The notes beneath the pieces were generated by a model. It ran no database searches, was not told where the DNA came from, and saw only the letters and a program-made list of their open reading frames with translations. 11,741 bases of DNA from CAYJLC01 sp044426345 (GTDB taxonomy: Bacteria; Bacillota; Clostridia; Oscillospirales; Butyricicoccaceae): NCBI GenBank assembly GCA_044426345.1, contig JAWXUP010000073.1, positions 1-11,741 on the forward strand, written 5' to 3'. Positions 6,319 to 11,741 of this stretch are shown one piece after another. The stretch's first letter is position 1, and every line of letters begins with the position of its first letter. A program made the position numbers and the translations under genes.

Positions 6319-6383
6319 CAATTCTACGTGCCAAACAAGGAAAACTGTAACCCTTAAAGCACTGAAAATCTTTAGAGGGTAGT
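6319..6383 (+). repeat. Structured repeat, copy A
   Basis: Begins with CAATTCTACGTGCCAAACAA and ends with AGGGTAGT, as does copy B at 6990-7056. The first 30 nt differ from copy B by one indel and two substitutions. The variable middle still folds: ACCCT-TAAAG pairs with CTTTA-g-AGGGT. Copies A and B flank the two-gene unit 6466-6980. The function is unknown. Confidence 0.55.
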
Positions 6384-6399
6384 TTATAGAATTAAACAA

Positions 6400-6437
6400 A
6401 AACTTTCTCTAGCTATTCTCACACTTCTGTGATATAG
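6400..6437 (+). repeat. 38-bp direct repeat, copy 2 (promoter region of the 6466 gene)
   Basis: Matches 5572-5609 at 37 of 38 positions. It contains TGATATAGT at 6430-6438, an extended -10 (TGnTATAGT), but has no good -35 at normal spacing. AAGGAGG at 6453-6459 and the ATG at 6466 follow, so this copy is probably the working promoter of the two small genes and may need an activator. Confidence 0.6.
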
Positions 6438-6465
6438 TGTTGTTTAACAAAAAAGGAGGTACGCT

Positions 6466-6720
6466 ATGAAAAAACTAACTCTAGAACAAATCTACTACGG
6501 TGACGAGTATAACATCTACGGAAAATGCCTTGCAGAATTTATTATGCAAGACAAATCCGACACTATCGCTGTAACAAACGACGATTTGATGAAACTGTTT
6601 CGACTGACCGTTAAATACACAGCACAAACAACTATACAAATGATAAAACAAGGTGACTTTATTTCAGAATTAGAAACTGAGATGAAGTCACTTTCTGTAT
6701 TAGAGAGAGGTGCGAAATGA
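6466..6720 (+). CDS. Small hypothetical protein, possibly related to DUF6809
   Basis: 84 residues, with a strong ribosome site AAGGAGG 6 nt before the ATG. No domain is recognised with confidence. The N-terminus LEQIYYGDEYNI resembles the EELFFGDLDFN start of the next gene, and both are small, acidic and mostly helical, so they may be distant paralogues. No membrane segment or signal peptide is visible. It shares an ATGA overlap with the next gene, so the two are co-translated. Genes of this kind sit in the accessory parts of Bacillota mobile elements. The function is unknown. Confidence 0.75.
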   Translation: MKKLTLEQIYYGDEYNIYGKCLAEFIMQDKSDTIAVTNDDLMKLFRLTVKYTAQTTIQMIKQGDFISELETEMKSLSVLERGAK

Positions 6721-6980
6721 GTATAATTGAAGAACTATTTTTCGGTGACCTTGATTTTAATTCTATATCATCAGATAATAAAAACTACGTTCAAGCACTT
6801 GCAAAAGTATGTGAAAACGAAGAAATTTTATGTAAAATATTAAGCAAACACGAGAAAAAGTTATTAAACGAGATGATAAACAACTTCGATACATTGACTG
6901 GCGAAACAGCAGTATCAAACTTTGTAACAGGCTTTAAAATTGGAGCAAAATTTATCATTGAGATAATGTGCGATGATTAA
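6717..6980 (+). CDS. DUF6809-like small protein
   Basis: 87 residues. The pattern (IIEELFFGDL at the start, a helical middle with KVCENEEILCKIL, then a C-terminal TAVSNFVTGFKIGAKFIIEIM) fits the DUF6809 proteins common in Clostridia mobile elements, where a typical start is ILEELYYGN and a typical end is FxxGFxLGAxLxxE. No catalytic residues are apparent. It overlaps the previous gene by 4 nt (ATGA) and is followed by structured repeat copy B, with no clear terminator. The family call is from recalled pattern; the function is unknown. Confidence 0.75.
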   Translation: MSIIEELFFGDLDFNSISSDNKNYVQALAKVCENEEILCKILSKHEKKLLNEMINNFDTLTGETAVSNFVTGFKIGAKFIIEIMCDD

Positions 6981-6989
6981 TTCAAACTG

Positions 6990-7056
6990 CAATTCTACGT
7001 CGCCAAACAAAGAAAGCTGTCGCTACTCATAACGCAGTTGCTCTTCATAGGGTAGT
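6990..7056 (+). repeat. Structured repeat, copy B
   Basis: Starts CAATTCTACGTCGCCAAACA and ends with AGGGTAGT, like copy A. The middle differs in sequence but CTACTC (7023-7028) can still pair with GGGTAG, suggesting the fold is kept. The rest of the gene-free stretch 6981-7169 holds a further inverted pair (TTTAAGC 7083-7089 and GCTTAAA 7112-7118) and then the promoter at 7170. Confidence 0.55.
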
Positions 7057-7169
7057 AAATCACATTAAGCGAAAAAATTCAGTTTAAGCGATGTTTAACA
7101 GCGTTGTGAAGGCTTAAATCGACTGTACTAAAAATACTTAATTTACAAACAAAAAGAGTGATTTTGCTA

Positions 7170-7198
7170 TTGCATTTCTACACGATATGTGTTATAAT
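7170..7198 (+). promoter_or_regulatory. Extended -10 sigma-A promoter of the sigma-like gene
   Basis: TTGCAT (7170-7175), a 17-nt spacer and a perfect TATAAT (7193-7198) preceded by TG at the extended -10 position. It lies about 180 bp before the sigma-like gene, leaving a long leader. Confidence 0.75.
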
Positions 7199-7205
7199 TA
7201 ATTTA

Positions 7206-7370
7206 CAGGGTGAAACCTGAATTAAAAAAAGCCATTGGGGTTACAACTTGTAACCTCATGACTTGTGGTGGTCGCTAAAGCAACCTAAACGCTTCGTTAG
7301 CTCGACCGCCATGAGTTTACAGTGATGGTGCTGTTAAGGCTTGCCATATGTAACTTTCCTTTGGGGAAAG
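7206..7370 (+). promoter_or_regulatory. Long structured leader with a sequestered ribosome site
   Basis: Four structures lie in the leader: CAGG/CCTG at 7206-7219; the perfect palindrome GGTTACAA-c-TTGTAACC at 7239-7255; and a tall hairpin with CTCAT (7255-7259) pairing ATGAG (7311-7315), GGTGGTCG (7267-7274) pairing CGACCGCC (7303-7310), and an inner GCTAA/TTAGC stem. Last, CTTTCC (7354-7359) pairs with GGAAAG (7365-7370), hiding the ribosome site of the sigma-like gene. A short frame (ATG 7258 to TAA 7278) encodes a six-residue peptide MTCGGR without a good ribosome site. Translational or transcriptional control is likely; no known riboswitch is recognised. Confidence 0.55.
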
Positions 7371-7376
7371 GCTATA

Positions 7377-7766
7377 ATGGAGATTACCATAAAATATGGA
7401 AACGCAGATGTTAATGTATCGCACGAGGTATCAGACTTTTTAGAAACCGATAGAAAACGTCAGTCAGCAGAAGAGCGAAGTGACCGTCGTCATATAAGTA
7501 GAATAGATTTCGAACAGAAACCGATAGCCACAAAAGTACCTTTTCACAGCGACCCAGTCTTTGATGAAGTAAATAAAAAGATGACCCTTGAAAAATTGAA
7601 TAATATAGTCAGTTCGCTAAAGCCTGATGAACAAGAGTTGCTAAAGCTATATTTTTATGAACAAAAAAGTATGCGAGAAATTGGAGTTTTAATGGGAAAC
7701 GTTAGTAAAATGGCGATTTCAAAGCGACTTAATAAATTGCTATCCAAAATGAGAAACCTTATGTAA
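7377..7766 (+). CDS. Sigma-70 region 4-like HTH regulator
   Basis: About 129 residues from the ATG at 7377, which follows GGGGAAAGG; a TTG at 7341 in the same frame lies upstream of the ribosome site and is rejected. The C-terminal half carries a sigma region 4-like helix-turn-helix: LNNIVSSLKPDEQELLKLYFYEQ, then MREIGVLMGNVSKMAISKRL. The N-terminal half is charged (ETDRKRQSAEERSDRRH) and lacks region 2, so it is a small sigma-like or regulatory protein as found in many ICE/IME backbones, not a full sigma factor. It probably controls element transfer or excision genes. Its terminator stem starts inside the coding sequence. Confidence 0.8.
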   Translation: MEITIKYGNADVNVSHEVSDFLETDRKRQSAEERSDRRHISRIDFEQKPIATKVPFHSDPVFDEVNKKMTLEKLNNIVSSLKPDEQELLKLYFYEQKSMREIGVLMGNVSKMAISKRLNKLLSKMRNLM

Positions 7767-7783
7767 ATAGGGTTTCTTTTTTT
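7753..7783 (+). terminator. Terminator overlapping the sigma-like gene's stop codon
   Basis: Arms at 7753-7762 and 7767-7776 pair over 10 bp with one wobble. The 4-nt loop GTAA contains the TAA stop codon. Seven Ts follow. Ribosomes finishing the gene would cover the hairpin, so translation and termination may compete. Confidence 0.85.
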
Positions 7784-7834
7784 GTGTAAATAAAATAATT
7801 TACAGTCATTGGTTTACAAACCGTCTGCGAGTGT

Positions 7835-7918
7835 CCTATATAGTATAGGGATATTTTTTTCGCATAGATTTCACTTGAATTTTTAGGTCTGATGCGTAAA
7901 ATTTATCCCTATTTTTTT
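7835..7918. repeat. Overlapping hairpins upstream of the HTH gene
   Basis: CCTATA (7835-7840) pairs with TATAGG (7844-7849) and a T run follows. Alternatively ATAGGGATA (7845-7853) pairs with TATCCCTAT (7904-7912), with an inner CGCAT/ATGCG stem, again followed by a T run. The two folds share 7845-7849 and exclude each other. This suits an attenuator or a replication-origin-type structure before the HTH gene. A possible promoter (TTGAAT 7875-7880, 16-nt spacer, TAAAAT 7897-7902) overlaps it. Confidence 0.45.
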
Positions 7919-7972
7919 AATCTAAAAAACAACTTACAACGATAAATTTAATCTGAGACAAGGAGAATTATT

Positions 7973-8389
7973 ATGACTAAAAATGCTATAAAAAATTACT
8001 TTCCATTGCCGAATGAAATCTTCAATCTTGATTTAGAAACTGGTGAAATCGCAGTTTATTCTTACCTTCTTTTTTGTGAAAATCGAAAAAATTATACTTG
8101 TTATCCAAGCTACAAAACTATTGGAAAAGCTATAAAAATGAGTTCTAACACTGTTCGCAAGTACGTAGCTATGCTCGTTGAAAAAGAGTTAATCAAAACC
8201 GAGCAGACAAGCGTTTTCACTAGAGATGGTCTGAAAAGAAACGGAAATTTGCTATACACGATTTCACCAATCAGCCACGCTGTCGAACTTAAAAATACAA
8301 GGCTTTTACTAAAGATTGAGCGTGAAACCAAAGAAACGAAAACTGCTAAAAAAGTCGAAAATGCCGAGAAAAAGCAAAAAGCAGGATAA
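7973..8389 (+). CDS. Winged HTH protein (HTH_36-like), possible replication or regulatory factor
   Basis: 138 residues; AAGGAG lies 7 nt before the ATG. Residues about 10-80 form a winged-helix fold: FPLPNEIFNLDLETGEIAVY, then YPSYKTIGKAIKMSSNTVRKYV with the recognition helix, then MLVEKELIKTEQT. This pattern is typical of HTH_36 domains, common in plasmid/ICE replication initiators and element regulators. The tail (about 105-138) is very lysine-rich and has no recognisable replicase domain, so it is either a short initiator or a DNA-binding regulator. It is flanked upstream by mutually exclusive hairpins and downstream by the oriT-like region. Confidence 0.75.
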   Translation: MTKNAIKNYFPLPNEIFNLDLETGEIAVYSYLLFCENRKNYTCYPSYKTIGKAIKMSSNTVRKYVAMLVEKELIKTEQTSVFTRDGLKRNGNLLYTISPISHAVELKNTRLLLKIERETKETKTAKKVENAEKKQKAG

Positions 8390-8597
8390 AGAGTTGGCGT
8401 CAAGCACCGCCACCTCAAACGACATATGCCAGCAGTGCTGACAGAAAAAACAACGCTTTAAAACGGATTTTCGAAAATTAGTTACGTGCTGTAATTAGGG
8501 TCAAAAAATCCGTTGTTTTACACTTTGCAGTCAAACCTACACAAAACGCAGTAAACTGACCTAAATTTAGGGGTCAATGCCTAAAAAGGAGATAAAA
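8390..8597. other. Putative origin of transfer region
   Basis: This gene-free stretch of about 200 bp precedes the relaxosome genes. It holds a palindrome CAGCA-g-TGCTG (8430-8440) and a large inverted repeat. In the latter, AAAACAACG (8447-8455) pairs with CGTTGTTTT (8511-8519) and CGGATTTT (8464-8471) pairs with AAAATCCG (8505-8512), with an 8-nt bulge, and a TAGTTAC/GTAATTA hairpin nests inside. A perfect CCTAAATTTAGG palindrome (8560-8571) sits just upstream of the ribosome site of the RHH gene and may be its autoregulatory operator. Position next to MobP-type genes and the tall hairpin suggest oriT; no nic site can be named. Confidence 0.5.
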
Positions 8598-8999
8598 ATG
8601 AACGATAAACAAAAATTTGCGTTGTATTTAAGCAACGTTTTAAAAGAAGAACTAAAACTTAGATTTCGCGAGGACGGAAGTCGAAGTCAGACGGAATTTG
8701 TCGCAAATGCACTTAAGTTTTACCTTGATTTTTTGAGTATAAACAAAGGTAGCACGTACCTTCCGACAGCGATAAAATCTTGCATAGATGGTCGAATTGG
8801 TACGTTTGAAGATAGAATTTCATCGCTACTTTTCAAGCTGTCAGTTGAAAATGATATGATGACAAGTCTGCTGATAGACCAGCTTGATATGGACGAAGAA
8901 TATTTGAGAAAACTTAGAATTAACAGTATTTCAAACGTTAAAAAGACCAATGGTAGACTTAGTATTGAGCAAAAATTTGATGAAAGATGTGATGAATAA
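8598..8999 (+). CDS. Ribbon-helix-helix relaxosome accessory protein (MobC-like role)
   Basis: 133 residues from the ATG at 8598, which has AAGGAG 7 nt upstream; the earlier in-frame ATG at 8577 overlaps that ribosome site and is less likely. The N-terminal 50 residues fit a ribbon-helix-helix fold: a strand (KFALYLSNV), then helices around EELKLRFREDGSRSQTEF and VANALKFYLDFL. The C-terminal half is helical and acidic with no known domain. Its stop overlaps the relaxase start by 1 nt (TAATG), so the two are coupled. Small RHH proteins before relaxases bind oriT and guide the relaxase; that role here is inferred from position and fold. Confidence 0.72.
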   Translation: MNDKQKFALYLSNVLKEELKLRFREDGSRSQTEFVANALKFYLDFLSINKGSTYLPTAIKSCIDGRIGTFEDRISSLLFKLSVENDMMTSLLIDQLDMDEEYLRKLRINSISNVKKTNGRLSIEQKFDERCDE

Positions 9000-10738
9000 T
9001 GTCAAAATTGATAGTTAAAAGTCCGTACATTAAAAACACTTCAAAGTCAAAAATGAGTGGTCATATGAAATATATTGCCACTCGTGATGGCGTTGAAATT
9101 ATAAAAACCGAGCAATATTTACAGTACATCGCTACTCGTCCGAGAGCCGAAAAAATCGGCAATCACGGACTTTTTGGTGATGATAAATTTGTTGATTTAA
9201 AATCAGCTATGGCTGAACTTGATAACTACGATGGCAAAGTTTGGACGCACATATTTTCTCTAACAGAGCAAGATGCTACACGATTGGGATACACAAATCA
9301 TCAATCTTGGCAAAATCTTTTAAAAACCAACCGAAATGAAATCGCAAAAGCTATGAATATTCCACCAGATAATTTTCGTTGGTACGCAGCATTTCACGCT
9401 GAAAAAGGTCACCCACACGTTCATATGATGGCGTGGTCTAGTAATGAAAAAGAAGGATATTTAACCAAAACTGGCATTGAAAAAATTAAATCTTCGCTAA
9501 CAAATGACATTTTTAAACACGAGATGATTCAACTTTATGATGAGAAAACTATGGCACGTGACAGCCTAAAACAACGCTCAACCGACACGCTTAGAAATAT
9601 GATTCGCGACATAAATAACGGTATCCCGAACTGCCCTGAAATTGATGAAATGATAATGACTTTGTCGAAAAATCTAAGCAAAACTAAGGGCAAAAAGTCA
9701 TACGGATACCTAAAACCTGCTGACAAAAAGCTTGTAAATTGCATAATGGACAGCTTTCAAAATATAACTATCATCAACAAAAGCTTTAAAGAATGGCAAG
9801 AGTTACAGTTGCAAATCAATAATTATTATAGCTCTAAAGAGGCAGTTTTTAAGCAATTATCCGAAGAAAAGGCTTTTTATTCTTTAAAAAACACGATAAT
9901 TCAGCAAGCTATAAATATACAGAAATTTACTTTTTCAATGGAGGCAGAACCAACATTCCAATCGATTTTTGACGATGATAAAGCTGATTTTACTTATCAT
10001 GAACTTAAAAAGGCGATAAAAAGTGACAGGTTTTATCTCGACTATCGTGATGAGTGTGTCGAAAAGATGGAAAAACTGGCTGAAGATGGAAATGCTTTTG
10101 CGCAGTATTTTATGGGACTTGAGTACCAAAAAAGCGAATTAGTTTTGCCAGATGTTAAAAAATCTGCGTATTATATTGAACTAGCATCGCAACAAAATTA
10201 TCCACTAGCGCAGTTTGAGCTTGGTAGGCTTTTGCTTGCAAACGATACCGAAATTCGTGATATAAGCAGAGGTGAAACGTGGCTTGAAAAATCAGCAGAT
10301 TTAGGCAACGAAAGCGCAATAAAATTTCTTGCACACGAATATTTAACTGGTGAAAATCTCGAAAAGAGTGTTGATAGTGCTATAAATTTATATAAAAAAC
10401 TGGCTGATAGTGGCGATGATTTTTCTCAATATATGCTTGGAAAATTGTTGTTTTCAAATGATGACGTTGAGCAATCTATGGAGTATTTGAAACTCTCAAG
10501 CGAGCAAGGAAATCCATATGCAGAACTTTTTTCAAGCAGAATAGAGCAAAATATAGACCCTTGTGCTACGCTTGCAACAGCCTGCGTTTTCGCTAGTCTT
10601 GCTAATTTATTCAGCGATAACACACAAAAGATTGAGCAAAAACAAAGACCTAAAATGAGCAAAAAAGAATTTATTAAACGTCTTGAACGCAACAACGGAC
10701 ACGTCGTGCAAGACCAATACGAGATGGAGGGATACTAA
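8999..10738 (+). CDS. MobP-type (MobP3-like) relaxase with Sel1-repeat tail
   Basis: 579 residues. The relaxase nicks one DNA strand at oriT, forms a tyrosyl-DNA link and leads the strand into the recipient. Visible: two KYIATR/QYIATR motifs (Y25, Y43), one being the likely nucleophile region, the family's EKIGNHGLFG segment (51-60), and the metal-binding histidine cluster AFHAEKGHPHVHMM with H133, H138, H140 and H142. Residues 1-200 match Bacillota MobP3-like relaxases. Residues about 352-515 contain four or so Sel1/TPR-like helical repeats (for example AEDGNAFAQYFMGLEY, SQQNYPLAQFELGRLL), a protein-binding scaffold. The C-terminus is basic. The gene overlaps the RHH gene by 1 nt and ends 3 nt before the excisionase-like gene. 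Confidence 0.88.
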   Translation: MSKLIVKSPYIKNTSKSKMSGHMKYIATRDGVEIIKTEQYLQYIATRPRAEKIGNHGLFGDDKFVDLKSAMAELDNYDGKVWTHIFSLTEQDATRLGYTNHQSWQNLLKTNRNEIAKAMNIPPDNFRWYAAFHAEKGHPHVHMMAWSSNEKEGYLTKTGIEKIKSSLTNDIFKHEMIQLYDEKTMARDSLKQRSTDTLRNMIRDINNGIPNCPEIDEMIMTLSKNLSKTKGKKSYGYLKPADKKLVNCIMDSFQNITIINKSFKEWQELQLQINNYYSSKEAVFKQLSEEKAFYSLKNTIIQQAINIQKFTFSMEAEPTFQSIFDDDKADFTYHELKKAIKSDRFYLDYRDECVEKMEKLAEDGNAFAQYFMGLEYQKSELVLPDVKKSAYYIELASQQNYPLAQFELGRLLLANDTEIRDISRGETWLEKSADLGNESAIKFLAHEYLTGENLEKSVDSAINLYKKLADSGDDFSQYMLGKLLFSNDDVEQSMEYLKLSSEQGNPYAELFSSRIEQNIDPCATLATACVFASLANLFSDNTQKIEQKQRPKMSKKEFIKRLERNNGHVVQDQYEMEGY

Positions 10739-10741
10739 CCT

Positions 10742-10939
10742 ATGTTTAAAAATTATGATGAATTACCGATAATGCTTACCGTATCAGACCTGTCAAAACT
10801 GCTTGGAATCAGTCGCGCTGGCGCTTATGATTTAGTACACCGAGAGGATTTTCCAACGCTGAAAATCGGCACTAGAATTATCATTCCAAAAGACAAACTT
10901 ATAGACTGGATAGACAAAAATATGCAGAAATCTTGTTAG
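10742..10939 (+). CDS. Excisionase-like HTH protein
   Basis: 65 residues with a MerR/excisionase-type helix-turn-helix: LTVSDLSKLLGISRAGAYDLVHREDFPTLKIGTRIIIPKDKLIDWID. This is the HTH_17 pattern of Xis-like proteins that bend attachment DNA and direct the integrase to excision. It starts 3 nt after the relaxase stop, with a GGAGG about 12 nt before the ATG inside the relaxase end, and is followed by the integrase gene 71 nt on, the usual xis-int order. A role as Xis is inferred; regulators of the same fold are possible. Confidence 0.82.
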   Translation: MFKNYDELPIMLTVSDLSKLLGISRAGAYDLVHREDFPTLKIGTRIIIPKDKLIDWIDKNMQKSC

Positions 10940-10980
10940 GTTTGGTGATAGATATTTACTAACAAAAATGGTATTGTTAG
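10933..10980. repeat. TTGTTAG / CTAACAA repeats between xis and int
   Basis: TTGTTAG at 10933-10939 (including the xis stop), its inverted copy CTAACAA at 10959-10965, and TTGTTAG again at 10974-10980. The spacing is about one to two helical turns. They could be binding sites for the excisionase-like protein or form a weak hairpin before the integrase gene. Confidence 0.4.
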
Positions 10981-11010
10981 TGTTGAAAAATGAGAAAAGG
11001 AGTTGATTTT

Positions 11011-11741
11011 ATGTCAAAAAGACGTGCAAATGGCGAAGGAAATATCCGAAAACGTGCTGATGGACGTTGGGAAGGTCGGTACACTGTCGGCTATCACCCA
11101 GAAACTGGAAAGCAAGTTTTCAAAAGCGTTCTCGCAAAAACGCAAAGCGAAGTTAAACGGAAATTAAAGCTTGCGATTGAAAAAGCTGAAAATGTTGACA
11201 CATTCAAGTCGGAGAAATACACACTAGGTGCGTGGATGGAAATATGGTTTGAAAACTACGCAAAAATCAAGGTGCGACCTAGTTCGCACGCAACTTACAA
11301 AGGGTATATTAAAAATCACATCAAGCCAAAAATCGGTAAGATTAAGCTAAGTAAATTAAGTTCACTCGACTTGCAAAAATTCTACAAACAATTACTCGAA
11401 GATGGTCGAATTAATCGCATAGAAAGTCAAAACCAAGCAAAAGGTTTAAGCGCAAAAACAGTGCGAAATATACATCAAATTATATCGACTGCGCTTGATG
11501 TTGCAAAGTCGCAAAAGCTGATTATGACAAATCCCGCTGAACATTGTGCATTGCCACGAGTTGAGCATTTTGAAATGAAAACACTGACTGTCGGTCAACT
11601 GGAAAATTTCTTTAATGAGGCTAAAAAATCTGGTGTATTTGAAATGTATTACGTCGAAATTGTAACCGGACTAAGACGAGGTGAATTACTCGGACTAAAA
11701 TGGTCAGACATAGATTTCAAAGACAAAATTTTACGCATAAG
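11011..11741 (+). CDS. Tyrosine recombinase integrase, cut by the window edge
   Basis: The first 243 residues are visible; the gene runs off the right edge. AAAAGGAG lies 8 nt before the ATG. Residues 1-60 are an arm-binding, AP2-like N-terminus (RRANGEGNIRKRADGRWEGRY). About 70-180 is the SAM-like core-binding domain (LGAWMEIWFENYA to LSAKTVRNIHQIISTALDVA). The catalytic domain begins near 185, and TGLRRGELLGLKW at 219-231 carries the first catalytic arginine (R222). The H-x-x-R and tyrosine motifs would lie beyond the window. It should insert the element into tRNA-Met and, with the excisionase-like protein, remove it. It reads toward the right end, opposite the attL at 245-290. Confidence 0.92.
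   Translation, partial: MSKRRANGEGNIRKRADGRWEGRYTVGYHPETGKQVFKSVLAKTQSEVKRKLKLAIEKAENVDTFKSEKYTLGAWMEIWFENYAKIKVRPSSHATYKGYIKNHIKPKIGKIKLSKLSSLDLQKFYKQLLEDGRINRIESQNQAKGLSAKTVRNIHQIISTALDVAKSQKLIMTNPAEHCALPRVEHFEMKTLTVGQLENFFNEAKKSGVFEMYYVEIVTGLRRGELLGLKWSDIDFKDKILRI

Noticed and set aside
7341..7376. TTG start extending the sigma-like protein by 12 residues
   Set aside because: The strong GGGGAAAGG ribosome site lies inside the extension and fits the ATG at 7377.
8110..8418. Minus-strand open frame over the HTH gene, and similar antisense frames at 8720-8950, 9535-9744, 9935-10129 and 10426-10695
   Set aside because: Hydrophobic shadow frames on the opposite strand of well-supported genes; no start signals.
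1..11741. CRISPR array or transposase/insertion sequence
   Set aside because: No regularly spaced repeat series, no transposase gene and no matching terminal inverted repeats were seen.

Overview
The window looks like most of an integrated, mobilizable genetic element in a low-GC Bacillota genome, probably of Clostridia type. This rests on strong AAGGAGG-like ribosome sites, sigma-A promoters, AT-rich codons and element proteins typical of that group. The organism cannot be named from this sequence.

Layout: Positions 1-244 look like chromosomal flank, with terminator-like hairpins and no gene. At 245-290 (minus strand) is the 3' half of a tRNA-Met(CAT) gene, cut at the anticodon arm. It is best read as one attachment site (attL) of an element inserted in a tRNA-Met gene. 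The integrase gene, cut by the right edge of the window, reads towards the other end, so the rebuilt tRNA should lie beyond 11741.

Cargo: Positions 5163-489 (minus strand) hold a tight four-gene operon: an AAA/ABC-type ATPase with a TOPRIM-like partner (RloA/RloB- or AbiL-like), then a second, larger ATPase with an HNH nuclease partner (Septu PtuA/PtuB-like). It looks like two anti-phage ATPase-nuclease pairs under one promoter, or one four-part system. Beside it are a probable ~100-nt small RNA on the plus strand and a Phd/YefM-RelE type toxin-antitoxin pair on the minus strand.

Backbone (plus strand, 6466 onward): two small overlapping genes, the second DUF6809-like; a sigma-like region-4 regulator behind a long structured leader; an HTH protein that may be a replication or regulatory factor; a ribbon-helix-helix relaxosome-type protein; a MobP-type relaxase with a Sel1-repeat tail; an excisionase-like HTH protein; and a tyrosine integrase. 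No type IV secretion or coupling genes are present, so the visible part fits an integrative mobilizable element that relies on a helper for transfer. If the whole element continues well beyond 11741 this could change.

The genes form three groups: integration/excision (int, xis, att), mobilization (relaxase, RHH protein, a putative oriT at 8390-8597), and maintenance/defence cargo (toxin-antitoxin and the four-gene operon). Two sets of direct repeats flank the toxin-antitoxin module and the small-gene pair, suggesting cassette-like gain of cargo.
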